Positions 15,919 through 25,484 of a DNA stretch of 64,000 nt are shown here, piece after piece. Location of the stretch: contig JBCBMW010000017.1 in the NCBI GenBank assembly GCA_039822105.1, positions 14,510-78,509 on the forward strand. The letters are read 5' to 3'. A program made the translations under genes and the position numbers. How positions within the stretch are numbered: position 1 is the first letter of the stretch; every line of letters starts with the position of its first letter. Source of the stretch: Parvularcula sp039822105. GTDB taxonomy: Bacteria; Pseudomonadota; Alphaproteobacteria; Caulobacterales; Parvularculaceae. The notes beneath the pieces were generated by a model that searched no databases, had not been told where the DNA came from, and saw only the letters and a list, made by a program, of their open reading frames with translations.

Positions 15919-16790
15919 GGCTTCCTGATTTTGTCGTCATTGGTGCCATGAAGTGCGGGACCTCCACACTGGCCCATCAGCTGGGTTTACAGGCGGGTGT
16001 CTTTATGACCGAGCCTAAGGAGCCCAACTTCTTCTCCGATGATGCCATCTTCGCCAAAGGTATGGAGTGGTACACGGATCTCTTTCGAGATGCTCCGGAG
16101 GGCGCGCTTCTGGGTGAGGCGAGCACGCACTACACCAAGCTTCCGACCCATCCCCTCGCAACCGAACGCATGGCGGCGCAGGTGCCGGACGCGAAACTCA
16201 TCTATATGGTGCGTGAGCCGGTTTCCCGGTCTCTATCGCAGCTGCGCCATCATTGGACCGAGCGTAAGGCGAGCCAGGACTTTGAGCGTGAGGTGCGTCA
16301 AATCCCGGAGCTTTTGGCTTATAGCCGGTATCATGAGCAGATCTCAGCGTGGCGTCGTCACTATACGGACGAGAACATTTTGGTCGTTGCGCTCGAGCGG
16401 CTTCACGCCCAACCGCACGAGGAGTTTGATCGGGTCTTGCGCTTCCTTGGGATGGAAGGCGCTTGGGTCGAGGACACCGGAAATCAGAACGAAGGTGCAG
16501 CTCGGTCCCGCGACTTCCCGCTCCACTCACTTCTGATCGGCAACCCGGTGATGACGGCGCTACGTCGCGCCCTGATCCCGCAGTCACTTCGGCAGTTCGT
16601 TTACCGCCAGCGTCAGATCTCTGCGCCCAGCGTTTCGGACGACGCGCGCCTCTACCTCGCTGATGGCGTGCGCGACGACATGACTGCTTTTGGGCAATTG
16701 GTGGGGCTTGATGGTCTGACGCCGGAGAATTTCAAGGAAAAGGTGTTGAGCCAGCAGCTCAGCCTCGTTTCTGAAAGCGTAGATACGTGA
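15915..16790 (+). CDS. PAPS-dependent sulfotransferase
   Basis: A cytosolic sulfotransferase domain protein. The 5'-phosphosulfate-binding loop is GAMKCGTSTLAHQL near the N-terminus (residues 10-23), and the 3'-phosphate-binding motif is YMVREPVSRSLSQ at about 97-110. It transfers sulfate from PAPS to an acceptor, most likely a sugar given the coupled glycosyltransferase upstream. The C-terminal 32 bases overlap the convergent trmB gene. This is the only sulfation gene in the window; PAPS synthesis genes must lie elsewhere. The product could be a sulfated surface glycan or lipid. Confidence 0.88.
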   Translation: MRLPDFVVIGAMKCGTSTLAHQLGLQAGVFMTEPKEPNFFSDDAIFAKGMEWYTDLFRDAPEGALLGEASTHYTKLPTHPLATERMAAQVPDAKLIYMVREPVSRSLSQLRHHWTERKASQDFEREVRQIPELLAYSRYHEQISAWRRHYTDENILVVALERLHAQPHEEFDRVLRFLGMEGAWVEDTGNQNEGAARSRDFPLHSLLIGNPVMTALRRALIPQSLRQFVYRQRQISAPSVSDDARLYLADGVRDDMTAFGQLVGLDGLTPENFKEKVLSQQLSLVSESVDT

Positions 16791-17478
16791 TCGGACGACC
16801 CGCGGCCTCGCCTTTGGCCATGTAGCGGGTCTTCGGCCAGTCTGCGGGTGGCTCGCGCCAGTCGTCGGCTTTATCGGCTAGCCAATCAAAGGCGCCACCT
16901 TCTTTCTCGAAGATCTGCCAATGCATCAGCGTCCAGCGGATATAGTCCGCGATGTCGGAGCTGATCCAAAGCTCCGCTCCAGGACGAAGAAGGCGCGCGG
17001 CTTCCGCTAGAAACGCTTGGCTCACCATGCGCCGCTTGTGATGCCGTTTCTTCGGCCAGGGGTCGGGCTGGAGGAGATAGAGCCGGTCGAGGGCGCTATC
17101 GGGCAAGGCCGCCAAAGCGGGTCTGGCGTCGCCCTCGAGGACACGAACATTGGTGAGCTGATGATCGTCGATCTGGGAGAGGAGCTTGGCCACCCCGTTG
17201 ACGAAGGGCTCAGCGCCGAAAAAGAGCGTATTTGGTGCATGCTGGGCTTGCCAAGCGAGATGCTCACCCCCGCCAAAGCCGATCTCAAAATGGAGCGGCC
17301 CTTGATGGTCTGCTGCCATCTTAGCGATGGTCTCTGCGGAAAAAGCGAGGCGCGGCAACAGCTCTTGGACAAGCCGTTCTTGCCGCGGCTTCAGCGGTTT
17401 GTCCTGCCGGCGCCCATAAAGACGACCGTCCGCACGTTCGTGATGATCACTAGGCGGACGGTTCAAGTTGTCAGGCAC
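16759..17478 (-). CDS. trmB: tRNA (guanine-N7)-methyltransferase
   Basis: TrmB methylates guanine 46 in the variable loop of tRNA, using SAM. The SAM-binding EIGFGGGEHL and the diagnostic DPWPKKRHHKRR motif are present, and the ending TRYMAKGEAAGRPITYL is typical. The 239-residue length is usual. The gene starts 9 bases after the metK stop, the normal alphaproteobacterial order metK–trmB. Its 3' end overlaps the sulfotransferase by 32 bases. Confidence 0.95.
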   Translation of the reverse strand: MPDNLNRPPSDHHERADGRLYGRRQDKPLKPRQERLVQELLPRLAFSAETIAKMAADHQGPLHFEIGFGGGEHLAWQAQHAPNTLFFGAEPFVNGVAKLLSQIDDHQLTNVRVLEGDARPALAALPDSALDRLYLLQPDPWPKKRHHKRRMVSQAFLAEAARLLRPGAELWISSDIADYIRWTLMHWQIFEKEGGAFDWLADKADDWREPPADWPKTRYMAKGEAAGRPITYLRFQKRG

Positions 17479-17487
17479 GTGGGTCCT

Positions 17488-18654
17488 TTAGACCGCAGCC
17501 TTGAGCGCATCGACGAGGTCAGTTTTCTCCCAAGAGAAGCCGCCATCGGCGTCCGGCTCACGTCCGAAATGTCCGTAGGCTGCGGTGCGCTCATAAATCG
17601 GCTTGTTGAGGCCGAGATGGGTGCGGATTCCGCGGGGTGAGAGGTCCATCACTTCCATCAGCGCGCGTTCCAGCGCTGCGTCCTCAACCTCGCCCGTGCC
17701 GTAGAGGTCGACATAGAGCGAAAGCGGCTTGGCGATGCCGATTGCGTAGCTCACCTGGATGAGGCAGCGCTTGGCAAGGCCTGCGGCGACCACGTTCTTC
17801 GCCAAGTAACGGCCAGCGTAGGCGGCAGAGCGGTCGACCTTGGTTGGGTCTTTGCCAGAGAAGGCGCCGCCGCCATGGGGCGCTGCGCCGCCATAGGTGT
17901 CGACGATGATTTTCCGGCCCGTCAGGCCCGCGTCGCCGTCCGGTCCGCCGATCACGAACTGGCCCGTCGGGTTCACGTAAAACTCGTCTTCCGGCGGCAT
18001 CCAGCCGTCAGGCAGGACCTTCTCAACGTAAGGCCGCACAAGCTCTTTGATATCTGCTTGGCTCAGGCCAGCGACATGCTGGGTTGAGACGACCACAGAC
18101 GATGTGCCCACCGGAACGCCGTTTTCGTAGCGCACCGTGACCTGGCTTTTCGCATCCGGGAGGAATTCTTTGCCTGTGCCAGAGTGCCGGGCGTCGGCGA
18201 GAGCTTTCACGATGCCGTGGGAGTACGCGATTGGCGCAGGCATCAGGTGCTCGGTTTCGTCAACCGCATAGCCGAACATGATGCCTTGGTCGCCAGCGCC
18301 TTCGTCTTTCTCGTCGCCTGCGTCGACACCCATCGCGATTTCGGTCGACTGTCCGTGCACGTGGCAAGCGATGTCGGCATCGCGCCAGTGGAAGCCGTCT
18401 TGCTCGTAGCCGATCTCGCGGATCGCCCGGCGTGCGGTTTCGATCATCTCTTCCGCTTCGACGCCTGGGGTGCAGCGCGTTTCACCGGCCAGCACGACGC
18501 GGTTGGTCGTGGTGAGCGTCTCAACGGCCACACGAGCCTCGGCCTGGCGCTCGAGGTGCAGGTCAACGATGGCGTCGGAGATCCGATCGGAGACTTTGTC
18601 CGGGTGGCCCTCAGAAACCGATTCCGAGGTGAAGTAGTGCATCTGGCGCGGCAT
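17488..18654 (-). CDS. metK: S-adenosylmethionine synthetase
   Basis: MetK makes SAM from methionine and ATP. Signature motifs are present: SEGHPDKVSDRISDAIVD at the N-terminus, GAGDQGIMFGYA, and GGGAFSGKDPTKVDRSAAY near the active site. I chose the ATG at 18654 (MPRQMHYFTSES); ATG 18642 (MHYFTSES) is equally plausible, and the open frame to 18741 is not. The protein is about 388 residues. It sits in the conserved miaB-to-nusA block, but putA separates it from its usual upstream neighbour, the XRE regulator. I found no recognisable SAM riboswitch in the 111-base leader. Confidence 0.97.
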   Translation of the reverse strand: MPRQMHYFTSESVSEGHPDKVSDRISDAIVDLHLERQAEARVAVETLTTTNRVVLAGETRCTPGVEAEEMIETARRAIREIGYEQDGFHWRDADIACHVHGQSTEIAMGVDAGDEKDEGAGDQGIMFGYAVDETEHLMPAPIAYSHGIVKALADARHSGTGKEFLPDAKSQVTVRYENGVPVGTSSVVVSTQHVAGLSQADIKELVRPYVEKVLPDGWMPPEDEFYVNPTGQFVIGGPDGDAGLTGRKIIVDTYGGAAPHGGGAFSGKDPTKVDRSAAYAGRYLAKNVVAAGLAKRCLIQVSYAIGIAKPLSLYVDLYGTGEVEDAALERALMEVMDLSPRGIRTHLGLNKPIYERTAAYGHFGREPDADGGFSWEKTDLVDALKAAV

Positions 18655-18765
18655 GCGGCGGCCCTTTTTCTCACGATATAAAGAAAGCCTTATGTCTTCG
18701 ATGGGGGGCGAGGGCAAGTCGTTGTTGACGTTTCCCTGCACCCCAAAGATTCCGCGGCCTCGGGC

Positions 18766-21700
18766 TTACTCGGCATCTCCAAGGGCGATCAGCGAGGCGT
18801 TGCCCCCTGCCGCGGCCGTGTTGGTCGAGATGACCCGCTCCTCGGCAAAACGGAGGAGGTAGTGCGGACCGCCCGCCTTCGGCCCCGTGCCTGAGAGGCC
18901 CATGCCGCCGAAGGGTTGGCTGCCGACAATGGCGCCGATCTGGTTGCGGTTCACATAGATGTTCCCCGCATGGGCGGCCTCGGCAACGCGCGCAGCCACT
19001 TCTGTGATCCGCGTGTGAAGGCCGAACGTCAGGCCGTAGCCAGTCGACTTGATCTCTTCGAGCACGTTGTCGAGCTCGCCTGCCTTGAAGCGCTTGACGT
19101 GCAGGAGGGGCCCGAAATGCTCGTCCATCAGGGCCTCATCGTCGCCCAGTTCGATGATGTGGGGCGGCACGAATGTGCCCGCCTCTGGCGCATCACCTTT
19201 CCACTTGAGGCCAGGATGGCCTGATGCGTGGGCGAGAAGCTTCTCTTGAGCTTCCTGGTCGATGATAGGGCCAATATCCGTGGTCGGAAGGGATGGATCG
19301 CCAACATGAAGCGTCTTGGCGCGCCCCTCGATCATCTTGAGGACACCATCAGCGACATCGTCCTGCAGATAGAGAACACGGAGTGCGGAACACCGCTGGC
19401 CCGCTGACTGGAAGGCGGAGGCGACGACGTCATCGGTCACTTGCTCTGGCAAAGCGGTGGCGTCGACCACCATGGCGTTGACCCCTCCGGTCTCCGCGAT
19501 GAGGGGGAGGATCGGCCCCTCTTTCTCCGCAAGCTGACGTTGGATCAATTTGGCGGTGGCCGTGGAGCCTGTGAAAACGACGCCTGCTATGGCGTCATGA
19601 TCGAGCATGGCTTTGCCCACCCGTCCGTCGCCGAGGAGGAGTTGCAACGCCTCCTTCGGGACGCCTGCCTCATGCATCAGCTTGACGGCCTCGTAGGCGA
19701 TGAGCGGCGTCTGCTCGGCGGGTTTGGCGACCACCGCGTTGCCCGCGGCAAGGGCGGCCGTGACCTGGCCGGTGAAGATCGCGAGGGGGAAGTTCCATGG
19801 CGCGATGGCGGCGAAGACGCCCCGCCCCTCAAGGCGCAGCTGGTTTTCCTCTCCCACAGGTCCGGGGAGCGGGTGGGGCACGAAGAGGCGCCGCGCCTCA
19901 GCGGCGTAGAAACGGCAGAAGTCAACGGCCTCGCGCACCTCGGCAAGCCCGTCTTCAAGCGTTTTGCCTGCTTCTCGTGCGCAGATGGCCATCAACCGAT
20001 CCCGGTGCACCTCGAAAAGATCCGCCGTCCGCTCAAGCGCCAGGGCGCGCGCCTCAACGGGCGTCTCGGCCCAGGCGCGGAAACCTGCGGCCGCGGCACT
20101 CACGGCTTTCTGTGCTAGCTCTTCATTGGCGTCATGGACGAGAGCGACGGGCTCCCCGCTGGCGGGGCTCTTGAGGGTGCTCGGCTCCGTGCCCGCCACC
20201 TCCTCGCCATTGATCAAAGAGCTGATCGTCGGTGTGCCGATATCAGCGTCCGCCATGCCGCGGATGAGCTCTGTCAGGGCTTGGTTGTCGCCAAGTGCGA
20301 TCCCGGCGCTGTTTTGCCGATCACCAAAGATCGCTGACGGCATCGCAATCGAGGAATGGCGGAAGCCGCCAAGACGCGCCAGCCGTGCTTGAGGCTGCTC
20401 AAGCAGATCTTCGTCGCGCACGTTCTCGTCGTGGACCTGCGCAACAAAAGAAGAATTGGCGCCGTTTTCTAGCAGCCTACGGACGAGATAGGCGAGAAGG
20501 TCCCGGTGCCCGCCGACGGGCGCGTAGATGCGGCAAGGATAGCGCTCCTCGCCCCGGTCTGTCCGTACACCCTTATCGGTGATCTGCTCGTAAAGGCTCT
20601 CGCCCATGCCGTGGAGGCGCTGGAACTCGAAATCCTTGGACTTGCCCGCCGCGTGGGCCATCTCGATGAGCGTCGCGGTCGTGAGGGCGTTGTGGGTGGC
20701 AAACTGGGGGTAGAGGCGCGGCGCGGCATCAAACAGGCGCGCCGCGCAGGCCATGTAGCTGACGTCAGTTGCAGCCTTGCGCGTGAAGACAGGGAAGTCG
20801 CTGATGCCCTGTTGTTGGGCCAGTTTGATCTCAGTGTCCCAATAGGCGCCCTTCACCAGACGCACCATCATCCGGCTGTCCTGCTCCTCGGCCAGTTGCG
20901 CGGCCCAGTCGCAGACGGCCATGGCGCGCTTCTGATAGGCCTGGACGGCCAGCCCGTAGCCGTCCCATCCGCGTAGGGAGGGATCGCGATAGACCTTTTG
21001 GATGATGTCGAGGCTCATCATCAGCCTGTCGGCTTCTTCGGCATCGACGGTGAGGTTGAGGTCGAACTCCTTCGCGGCGCGGGCGAGGTCGAGAAGCTTG
21101 GGCGAGAGGTCGCTCACCGCTTCATCCCAGTGACGCGGGTGGTAGTTGGGATTGAGGGCTGACAGCTTCACCGAGATACCGCGGCGGCCGGGAAAATCGT
21201 CCGACCGCGTCTCTTTGCCGATCGCGGCGATCGCTTCGTGATACGAGGCAAGGTAGCGGTCGGCGTCATCGGTCGTCCGTGCACCTTCGCCCAGCATATC
21301 GTAGGAGGTGCGATAGCCGTTCTTCTCAGGGCCTCGCGCCCGGCGGATCGCTTCTTCGATCGTTTGCCCCAGGACGAATTGATGGCCGAGATAGCCCATG
21401 GCTTGGCGAACACCGATGCGTACCGTTGGCATGCCAAGGCGCCGCGAGAGATTTTGCAGCGTGTTCTGAGGGGTCTCACCAGGGCGGATAACCCGGTTGG
21501 TGAGGCCAAGCCCCCAAGCCGCCGCGGCCACGAACAGGCTGTCCGACTTTTTCTCGTTGTGAACCCAGTCGCCAGCGGAGATTTTGTCCTCGATCAGCTG
21601 GTCTTGGGTCTTCGCGTCAGGGACCCGCAAGAGGGCTTCCGCCATCACCATGAGCGCTAGACCCTCTTTGGTGGAGAGACCGTACTCGCGCAAAAACGCG

Positions 21701-21885
21701 TCGAGATTCGCGCCGCCGCGGGTTCGGCGCCGGATGCCGTCAATCAGCTGGGTGGCAAGTCTGGTGGTGGGTTCGGCCACCTGGTCCGCCGCACGGGCAG
21801 CGTGGATCAGCCTTGGCACAACGGTTTCGTCGGCTTCGGCGTAAAGTTCGTTGAAGTTCAAGCCTTCATGACGGAAATCGAGCAT
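18766..21885 (-). CDS. putA: Bifunctional proline dehydrogenase / L-glutamate-gamma-semialdehyde dehydrogenase
   Basis: PutA oxidises proline to glutamate in two steps, with FAD then NAD. The N-terminal half is the PRODH barrel (MVRLVKGAYWDTEIK, TRKAATDVSYMACA, GMGESLYEQI); the C-terminal half is the aldehyde dehydrogenase with FTGSTATAK, catalytic Glu in AETGGVN and Cys in SAGQRCSALR. At 1039 residues it is the short form: no ribbon-helix-helix DNA-binding domain at the N-terminus and no extra C-terminal domain, so it should not act as its own repressor. It lies on the minus strand between the XRE regulator and metK, inside a housekeeping block where putA is not normally found. Confidence 0.97.
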   Translation of the reverse strand: MLDFRHEGLNFNELYAEADETVVPRLIHAARAADQVAEPTTRLATQLIDGIRRRTRGGANLDAFLREYGLSTKEGLALMVMAEALLRVPDAKTQDQLIEDKISAGDWVHNEKKSDSLFVAAAAWGLGLTNRVIRPGETPQNTLQNLSRRLGMPTVRIGVRQAMGYLGHQFVLGQTIEEAIRRARGPEKNGYRTSYDMLGEGARTTDDADRYLASYHEAIAAIGKETRSDDFPGRRGISVKLSALNPNYHPRHWDEAVSDLSPKLLDLARAAKEFDLNLTVDAEEADRLMMSLDIIQKVYRDPSLRGWDGYGLAVQAYQKRAMAVCDWAAQLAEEQDSRMMVRLVKGAYWDTEIKLAQQQGISDFPVFTRKAATDVSYMACAARLFDAAPRLYPQFATHNALTTATLIEMAHAAGKSKDFEFQRLHGMGESLYEQITDKGVRTDRGEERYPCRIYAPVGGHRDLLAYLVRRLLENGANSSFVAQVHDENVRDEDLLEQPQARLARLGGFRHSSIAMPSAIFGDRQNSAGIALGDNQALTELIRGMADADIGTPTISSLINGEEVAGTEPSTLKSPASGEPVALVHDANEELAQKAVSAAAAGFRAWAETPVEARALALERTADLFEVHRDRLMAICAREAGKTLEDGLAEVREAVDFCRFYAAEARRLFVPHPLPGPVGEENQLRLEGRGVFAAIAPWNFPLAIFTGQVTAALAAGNAVVAKPAEQTPLIAYEAVKLMHEAGVPKEALQLLLGDGRVGKAMLDHDAIAGVVFTGSTATAKLIQRQLAEKEGPILPLIAETGGVNAMVVDATALPEQVTDDVVASAFQSAGQRCSALRVLYLQDDVADGVLKMIEGRAKTLHVGDPSLPTTDIGPIIDQEAQEKLLAHASGHPGLKWKGDAPEAGTFVPPHIIELGDDEALMDEHFGPLLHVKRFKAGELDNVLEEIKSTGYGLTFGLHTRITEVAARVAEAAHAGNIYVNRNQIGAIVGSQPFGGMGLSGTGPKAGGPHYLLRFAEERVISTNTAAAGGNASLIALGDAE

Positions 21886-21968
21886 CTCGGGTCTCCACAG
21901 AAATTTGTGCGGAGGCTCTAGGCGCTCTTACCGGGCTTGTCTTCCGTGTTCGGCGGTTTGGAGGGCGG

Positions 21969-22424
21969 CTATTCGCTGCTCTCTTCTTCGCCGAGGGTTT
22001 TCACAAGATCGAGCACGCGGCGGCGAACTTGGTAATCCTTGATCTTCGAGAACGCACGGCAGAGTTGCATACCCTCCGGCGTCGACAAGGTTGCAAGAAA
22101 GTCCGCGCGCTCATCTTTAGGTTCCATTGAGCGTTGCGTCTCGGCGAAACCGATGAGCGTTTCGGGACCATCTCCGTAGTCGTCGTAGAAGAACTGAACG
22201 GGGACGCTGAGGATGCGGGCGATCTCATACAGACGCGAAGCGCCGATGCGATTTACACCCTTCTCGTACTTCTGGACCTGCTGGAAAGTGAGGCCCAATT
22301 CCTCACCCAAACGGTCCTGACTGATCCCTTGCATCATCCGACGGAGTCGGACGCGACTTCCCACATGCACGTCGATCGGATGGGGTGCTCGCTTATTTTC
22401 AGAGGGTTGGCTCTTGGCGTTCAC
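21969..22424 (-). CDS. XRE-family helix-turn-helix regulator
   Basis: A 151-residue protein: a basic N-terminus, an XRE helix-turn-helix (VGSRVRLRRMMQGISQ, then LGEELGLTFQQVQKYEKG) at about residues 22-77, and a C-terminal helical domain (LCRAFSKIKDYQVRRRVLDLVKTL). It starts with GTG at 22424 after an AAGGA ribosome binding site; no ATG fits. Regulators of this length and sequence sit next to metK and lnt in many alphaproteobacteria, so it belongs to the conserved block. The target is unknown; the closely following putA might be one. Confidence 0.9.
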   Translation of the reverse strand: MNAKSQPSENKRAPHPIDVHVGSRVRLRRMMQGISQDRLGEELGLTFQQVQKYEKGVNRIGASRLYEIARILSVPVQFFYDDYGDGPETLIGFAETQRSMEPKDERADFLATLSTPEGMQLCRAFSKIKDYQVRRRVLDLVKTLGEEESSE

Positions 22425-22439
22425 GTGTTCCTTCTGACC

Positions 22440-24050
22440 TCACTGCTGTCGGGTGCCCGGATCAATCCCGTGTTGCGCTCCCCTGGTCAACACCAACATG
22501 GCGGAAACACTAAGGAGCAGTAGTAGCGTAACATCCTTCAGTTGTGGATAAAACGGCGTTTCAATTTTTGCGGGCAAGTAAAAATTGAACCTATTTTGTT
22601 GATAAAGTGGTAACGCCTGGAGCATTCTGCCACTCGGATCGATGATCGCCGAAATGCCAGTGTTGGCCGATCGCACCACCGGCAGGCCGTTCTCAATTGC
22701 CCTCATACGTGCAATGTCCAAGTGCTGCCGCGGTCCAGCGGCATCCCCAAACCATGCATCATTGGTGACGACGACCATCCAATCGGGACGCTTATTTTTT
22801 GGAAAGAGTGTCTCGGGGAAGACATCTTCATAGCAAATGAGCGGCGCGAAGGGCGCGTTGCCGAGCTCGACCGTGCGCGGGCCGCTTCCCGGTATGAACC
22901 CGCCCCCACCAACAGGGCTTAAGGATGCGATCCCCAACGCCTCGAAGACCTCATAGAAGGGGAGGGTCTCGCCGAAGGGGACGAGCCTGTGTTTGTCATA
23001 AGCCGTGTGCAGAGGGCTTCCCTCTGCCGCTGGTCCGAAAGCGAGAAGGGCGTTGGCATAGCCTTCCTCGACCTCGCGGATCGATCCGGTGATGAGATAG
23101 CCGTCCGCTGGCAGGTCCTGGGCCAACACATCTGGTAGGTCCGGAATCCGGTCAAGCAGCGGATAGGCGTTCTCCGGCCACACAACGTAGACGGACTCAT
23201 CGCCAGTGAATTCGTTTGCACCCGCCGCAGTCGCTGCAAGATTGTCCCGCAGGCCTTGGCGACGCTTTTGCGGATCGAGCTTGTCTCGCTGCGCCATATT
23301 CGGCTGGATGACCACGACAGCGGCGTCATCGCGCAGAACTGTCGGGTGGAGCAGGAGCCGAACACTTCCGTAGGCAACGATGATGAGGGCGCCAGTGGCA
23401 AAGGCAATCCCTGCTCGTCTTGCGCTTGCTTGGTCCAGCACCCCGGCAGCAGGCATAAGGGCGAGGAAGGTGAGAACAAATCCGTACCCATAGGGGCCGA
23501 GCGCGGCAAGCGGCTGCATCAGCATGGCCGAACTCGCCATCGCTTGCGACGTTAGGTTCCATGGAAGCCCGGTCAGGATATGACCGCGGAGCCACTCAGC
23601 GACCGTCAGCCCAATGAGCAGCGGAACGATCCGCACAAGCCCTTGCCGCGGAAATCGCTTCAGGGTCGCCACGTGGATGAGGCATGCGAAGCCGAAAAAG
23701 AGACCCAAAAACAAGAAGAAAGCTGGAAGGACAATCGGTATCATCCAGGCAAAGGCATCCGCCTGAACCAAGAAGGCGTTGGCAAGCCACAGGCAGCTGA
23801 TGCCAAAATAGCCAAAGCCAAAAGCGCTCCCTGTCAGGAACGCTGCGCGCCGACCTTTCTTATGATCCATCAGGGAATCGGTCAGCAGGGCCAGGCCAGA
23901 AAACGCAATGATCAGTAGGGGCCAGAAACGTAGCGGCGCGAAGGCCAGCGCTGCTAAACAGCCAAAACCAAAAGCAACAGCGTAGCGGCGCCAGCCTTCA
24001 AGGCTGCGGATACGCAAGAGGCCCTCTCGGACCGCTGCCAAACGTGTCAT
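22440..24050 (-). CDS. lnt: Apolipoprotein N-acyltransferase
   Basis: Lnt adds the third acyl chain to periplasmic lipoproteins in the inner membrane. The N-terminal half has about six to seven membrane helices; the C-terminal periplasmic nitrilase domain carries the catalytic Glu (VVWPENAYP), Lys (YDKHRLVPFGE) and Cys (LICYEDVFPE). The 536-residue length is normal. It lies 8 bases downstream of corC and 15 bases upstream of the XRE gene, in the usual corC–lnt order. Confidence 0.95.
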   Translation of the reverse strand: MTRLAAVREGLLRIRSLEGWRRYAVAFGFGCLAALAFAPLRFWPLLIIAFSGLALLTDSLMDHKKGRRAAFLTGSAFGFGYFGISCLWLANAFLVQADAFAWMIPIVLPAFFLFLGLFFGFACLIHVATLKRFPRQGLVRIVPLLIGLTVAEWLRGHILTGLPWNLTSQAMASSAMLMQPLAALGPYGYGFVLTFLALMPAAGVLDQASARRAGIAFATGALIIVAYGSVRLLLHPTVLRDDAAVVVIQPNMAQRDKLDPQKRRQGLRDNLAATAAGANEFTGDESVYVVWPENAYPLLDRIPDLPDVLAQDLPADGYLITGSIREVEEGYANALLAFGPAAEGSPLHTAYDKHRLVPFGETLPFYEVFEALGIASLSPVGGGGFIPGSGPRTVELGNAPFAPLICYEDVFPETLFPKNKRPDWMVVVTNDAWFGDAAGPRQHLDIARMRAIENGLPVVRSANTGISAIIDPSGRMLQALPLYQQNRFNFYLPAKIETPFYPQLKDVTLLLLLSVSAMLVLTRGAQHGIDPGTRQQ

Positions 24051-24058
24051 CAGGGTGC

Positions 24059-25000
24059 CTATTCCGTTTCGTCGGCGCTGATGGTGTGGAGGCGGATTAA
24101 AACCCGCCGCACCCGGCGCGGATCAGCCTCTGCAATCTCAAACTCATGGCCTGCGGGGTGGGGGATCACCTCACCGCGCAAGGGAACACGCCCGGCGAGA
24201 CTGAAGACAAGCCCGCCCAGCGTATCGATCTCTTCTTCATCGGTACGAAGATCAGTTTCCAGACGGAGCGCGAGGTCATCAAGCTCGACCCGCGCATCAA
24301 CATCCCAGCGCCCACCAGGCGTCTGCCGCAGTGAGCTTTCCTCGGCCTCATCATGCTCGTCGCGAATATCGCCGACGATTTCTTCGATGAGGTCCTCAAT
24401 GGTGACGAGCCCATCGGTGCCCCCGAACTCGTCAATCACCAACGCCATATGGATTCGCTCAGCCTGCATCCGCAGCAGGAGCTGGGCGACGGGCATGGAA
24501 GGCGGCGCGTAGAGCAGTTTGCGTACGATCCCTGGCAGGATCTGGGTGTCATCGGCGCAGCCGCCCTCTTGGGCCAGCAGTGTCACCACGTCTTTGATAT
24601 GGGCAAAACCGAGCGGGTCGTCGGGATCCCCGCGATAGACAGGAAGCCGCGAGTGGCCTGCTTCTGCGAAGGTGTTCAGCACCGTCGACAGCGACTCGGT
24701 GACCTCGACTCCGATGATGTCGGCGCGCGGGATAGCGACATCGCCCACCCGCACATTCTCCAGTGCGACGACCCGGCCGATCATCGCTTTTTCCGCAGCG
24801 GAAAGGCGGCGCTCGCCGCCATTCCCGTCGGTCACGGTGGTTTCGTGCGAGGATTTTCCTCGCCTGCCAAACAATGCGCCAAGTCCCGAACGTTTGCGTT
24901 CAGGCGCAGGTGTCTCGGGGGTGTCCTCTCCTCGGGGGGAATGCGTCGCCACGGCGGCGAAACTGGACGGCTCAGAGCCGTCGGGCATGGTCGTCTCCAC
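24059..25000 (-). CDS. corC: CorC/HlyC-type CBS-domain protein
   Basis: A 313-residue cytosolic protein: a Ser/Pro/Glu-rich N-terminus, two CBS domains (VALENVRVGDVAIPRADI to VVTLLAQEG, then LLYAPPSMPVAQLLLRM to VTIEDLIEEIVGDI) and the C-terminal CorC_HlyC domain (LDDLALRLETDL, DTLGGLVFSLAGRVP). The family is tied to magnesium and cobalt efflux or resistance. There is no membrane domain, as expected for the short form. It is in the ybeY–corC–lnt order. Confidence 0.92.
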   Translation of the reverse strand: METTMPDGSEPSSFAAVATHSPRGEDTPETPAPERKRSGLGALFGRRGKSSHETTVTDGNGGERRLSAAEKAMIGRVVALENVRVGDVAIPRADIIGVEVTESLSTVLNTFAEAGHSRLPVYRGDPDDPLGFAHIKDVVTLLAQEGGCADDTQILPGIVRKLLYAPPSMPVAQLLLRMQAERIHMALVIDEFGGTDGLVTIEDLIEEIVGDIRDEHDEAEESSLRQTPGGRWDVDARVELDDLALRLETDLRTDEEEIDTLGGLVFSLAGRVPLRGEVIPHPAGHEFEIAEADPRRVRRVLIRLHTISADETE

Positions 25001-25019
25001 TCATCTGCCGGGTGTTGCC

Positions 25020-25478
25020 TCAGTAGGGGTCGGCAATGCCCAGGCGCGCCAGGATCTTGGTCTCCAAGGTTTCCATCACCTCGGCCTCGTCCTCACCAAT
25101 GTGATCATAACCGAGAAGGTGCAAAACACCATGAACGATCAGATGGGTAGCATGATCTTTGAGGGGAACCTGTTTTTCCTCCGCTTCACGGGCGCAGGTC
25201 TCATAGGCGAAGGCGAGGTCGCCGAGCGGTTGGGCCTCATCGGGGAGGCCCGGGACCGGCTCGGCGGGGAAGGATAAAACATTGGTTGGTTTGTCTTTTT
25301 CCCGCCACTCCGCATTGAGCGCCCGCACCTCGTCGTCTGTTGTGAAGAGCGCGGCGACAACGCGGTCCAGCTGAGGATCGTCTGTTTCTACCTTCACGGC
25401 CTCGATCCCAGCGGCGAGAAGGGCCGCTGGATCAAGCGTTTCCCAGGCGGGTGCGTTAACGATGATCTCAGCGGTCAT
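25020..25478 (-). CDS. ybeY: Endoribonuclease YbeY (16S rRNA 3'-end maturation)
   Basis: The zinc-binding motif HGVLHLLGYDH near residues 115-125 is diagnostic and the N-terminus (RALNAEWREKDKPTNVLSFP) matches the family. YbeY works in 16S rRNA processing and ribosome quality control. It is 152 residues long, normal size, and lies upstream of corC by 19 bases. An SDR gene ends 6 bases before it, replacing the direct phoH–ybeY contact usual in this block. Confidence 0.95.
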   Translation of the reverse strand: MTAEIIVNAPAWETLDPAALLAAGIEAVKVETDDPQLDRVVAALFTTDDEVRALNAEWREKDKPTNVLSFPAEPVPGLPDEAQPLGDLAFAYETCAREAEEKQVPLKDHATHLIVHGVLHLLGYDHIGEDEAEVMETLETKILARLGIADPY

Positions 25479-25484
25479 GGCGAT

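Noticed and set aside
18655..18765. Possible SAM-responsive riboswitch before metK
   Set aside because: The 111-base leader has no arrangement I can match to SAM-II, SAM/SAH or SAM-V consensus; the resemblance of an ACAACGACTT segment is too weak. A covariance-model search would decide.
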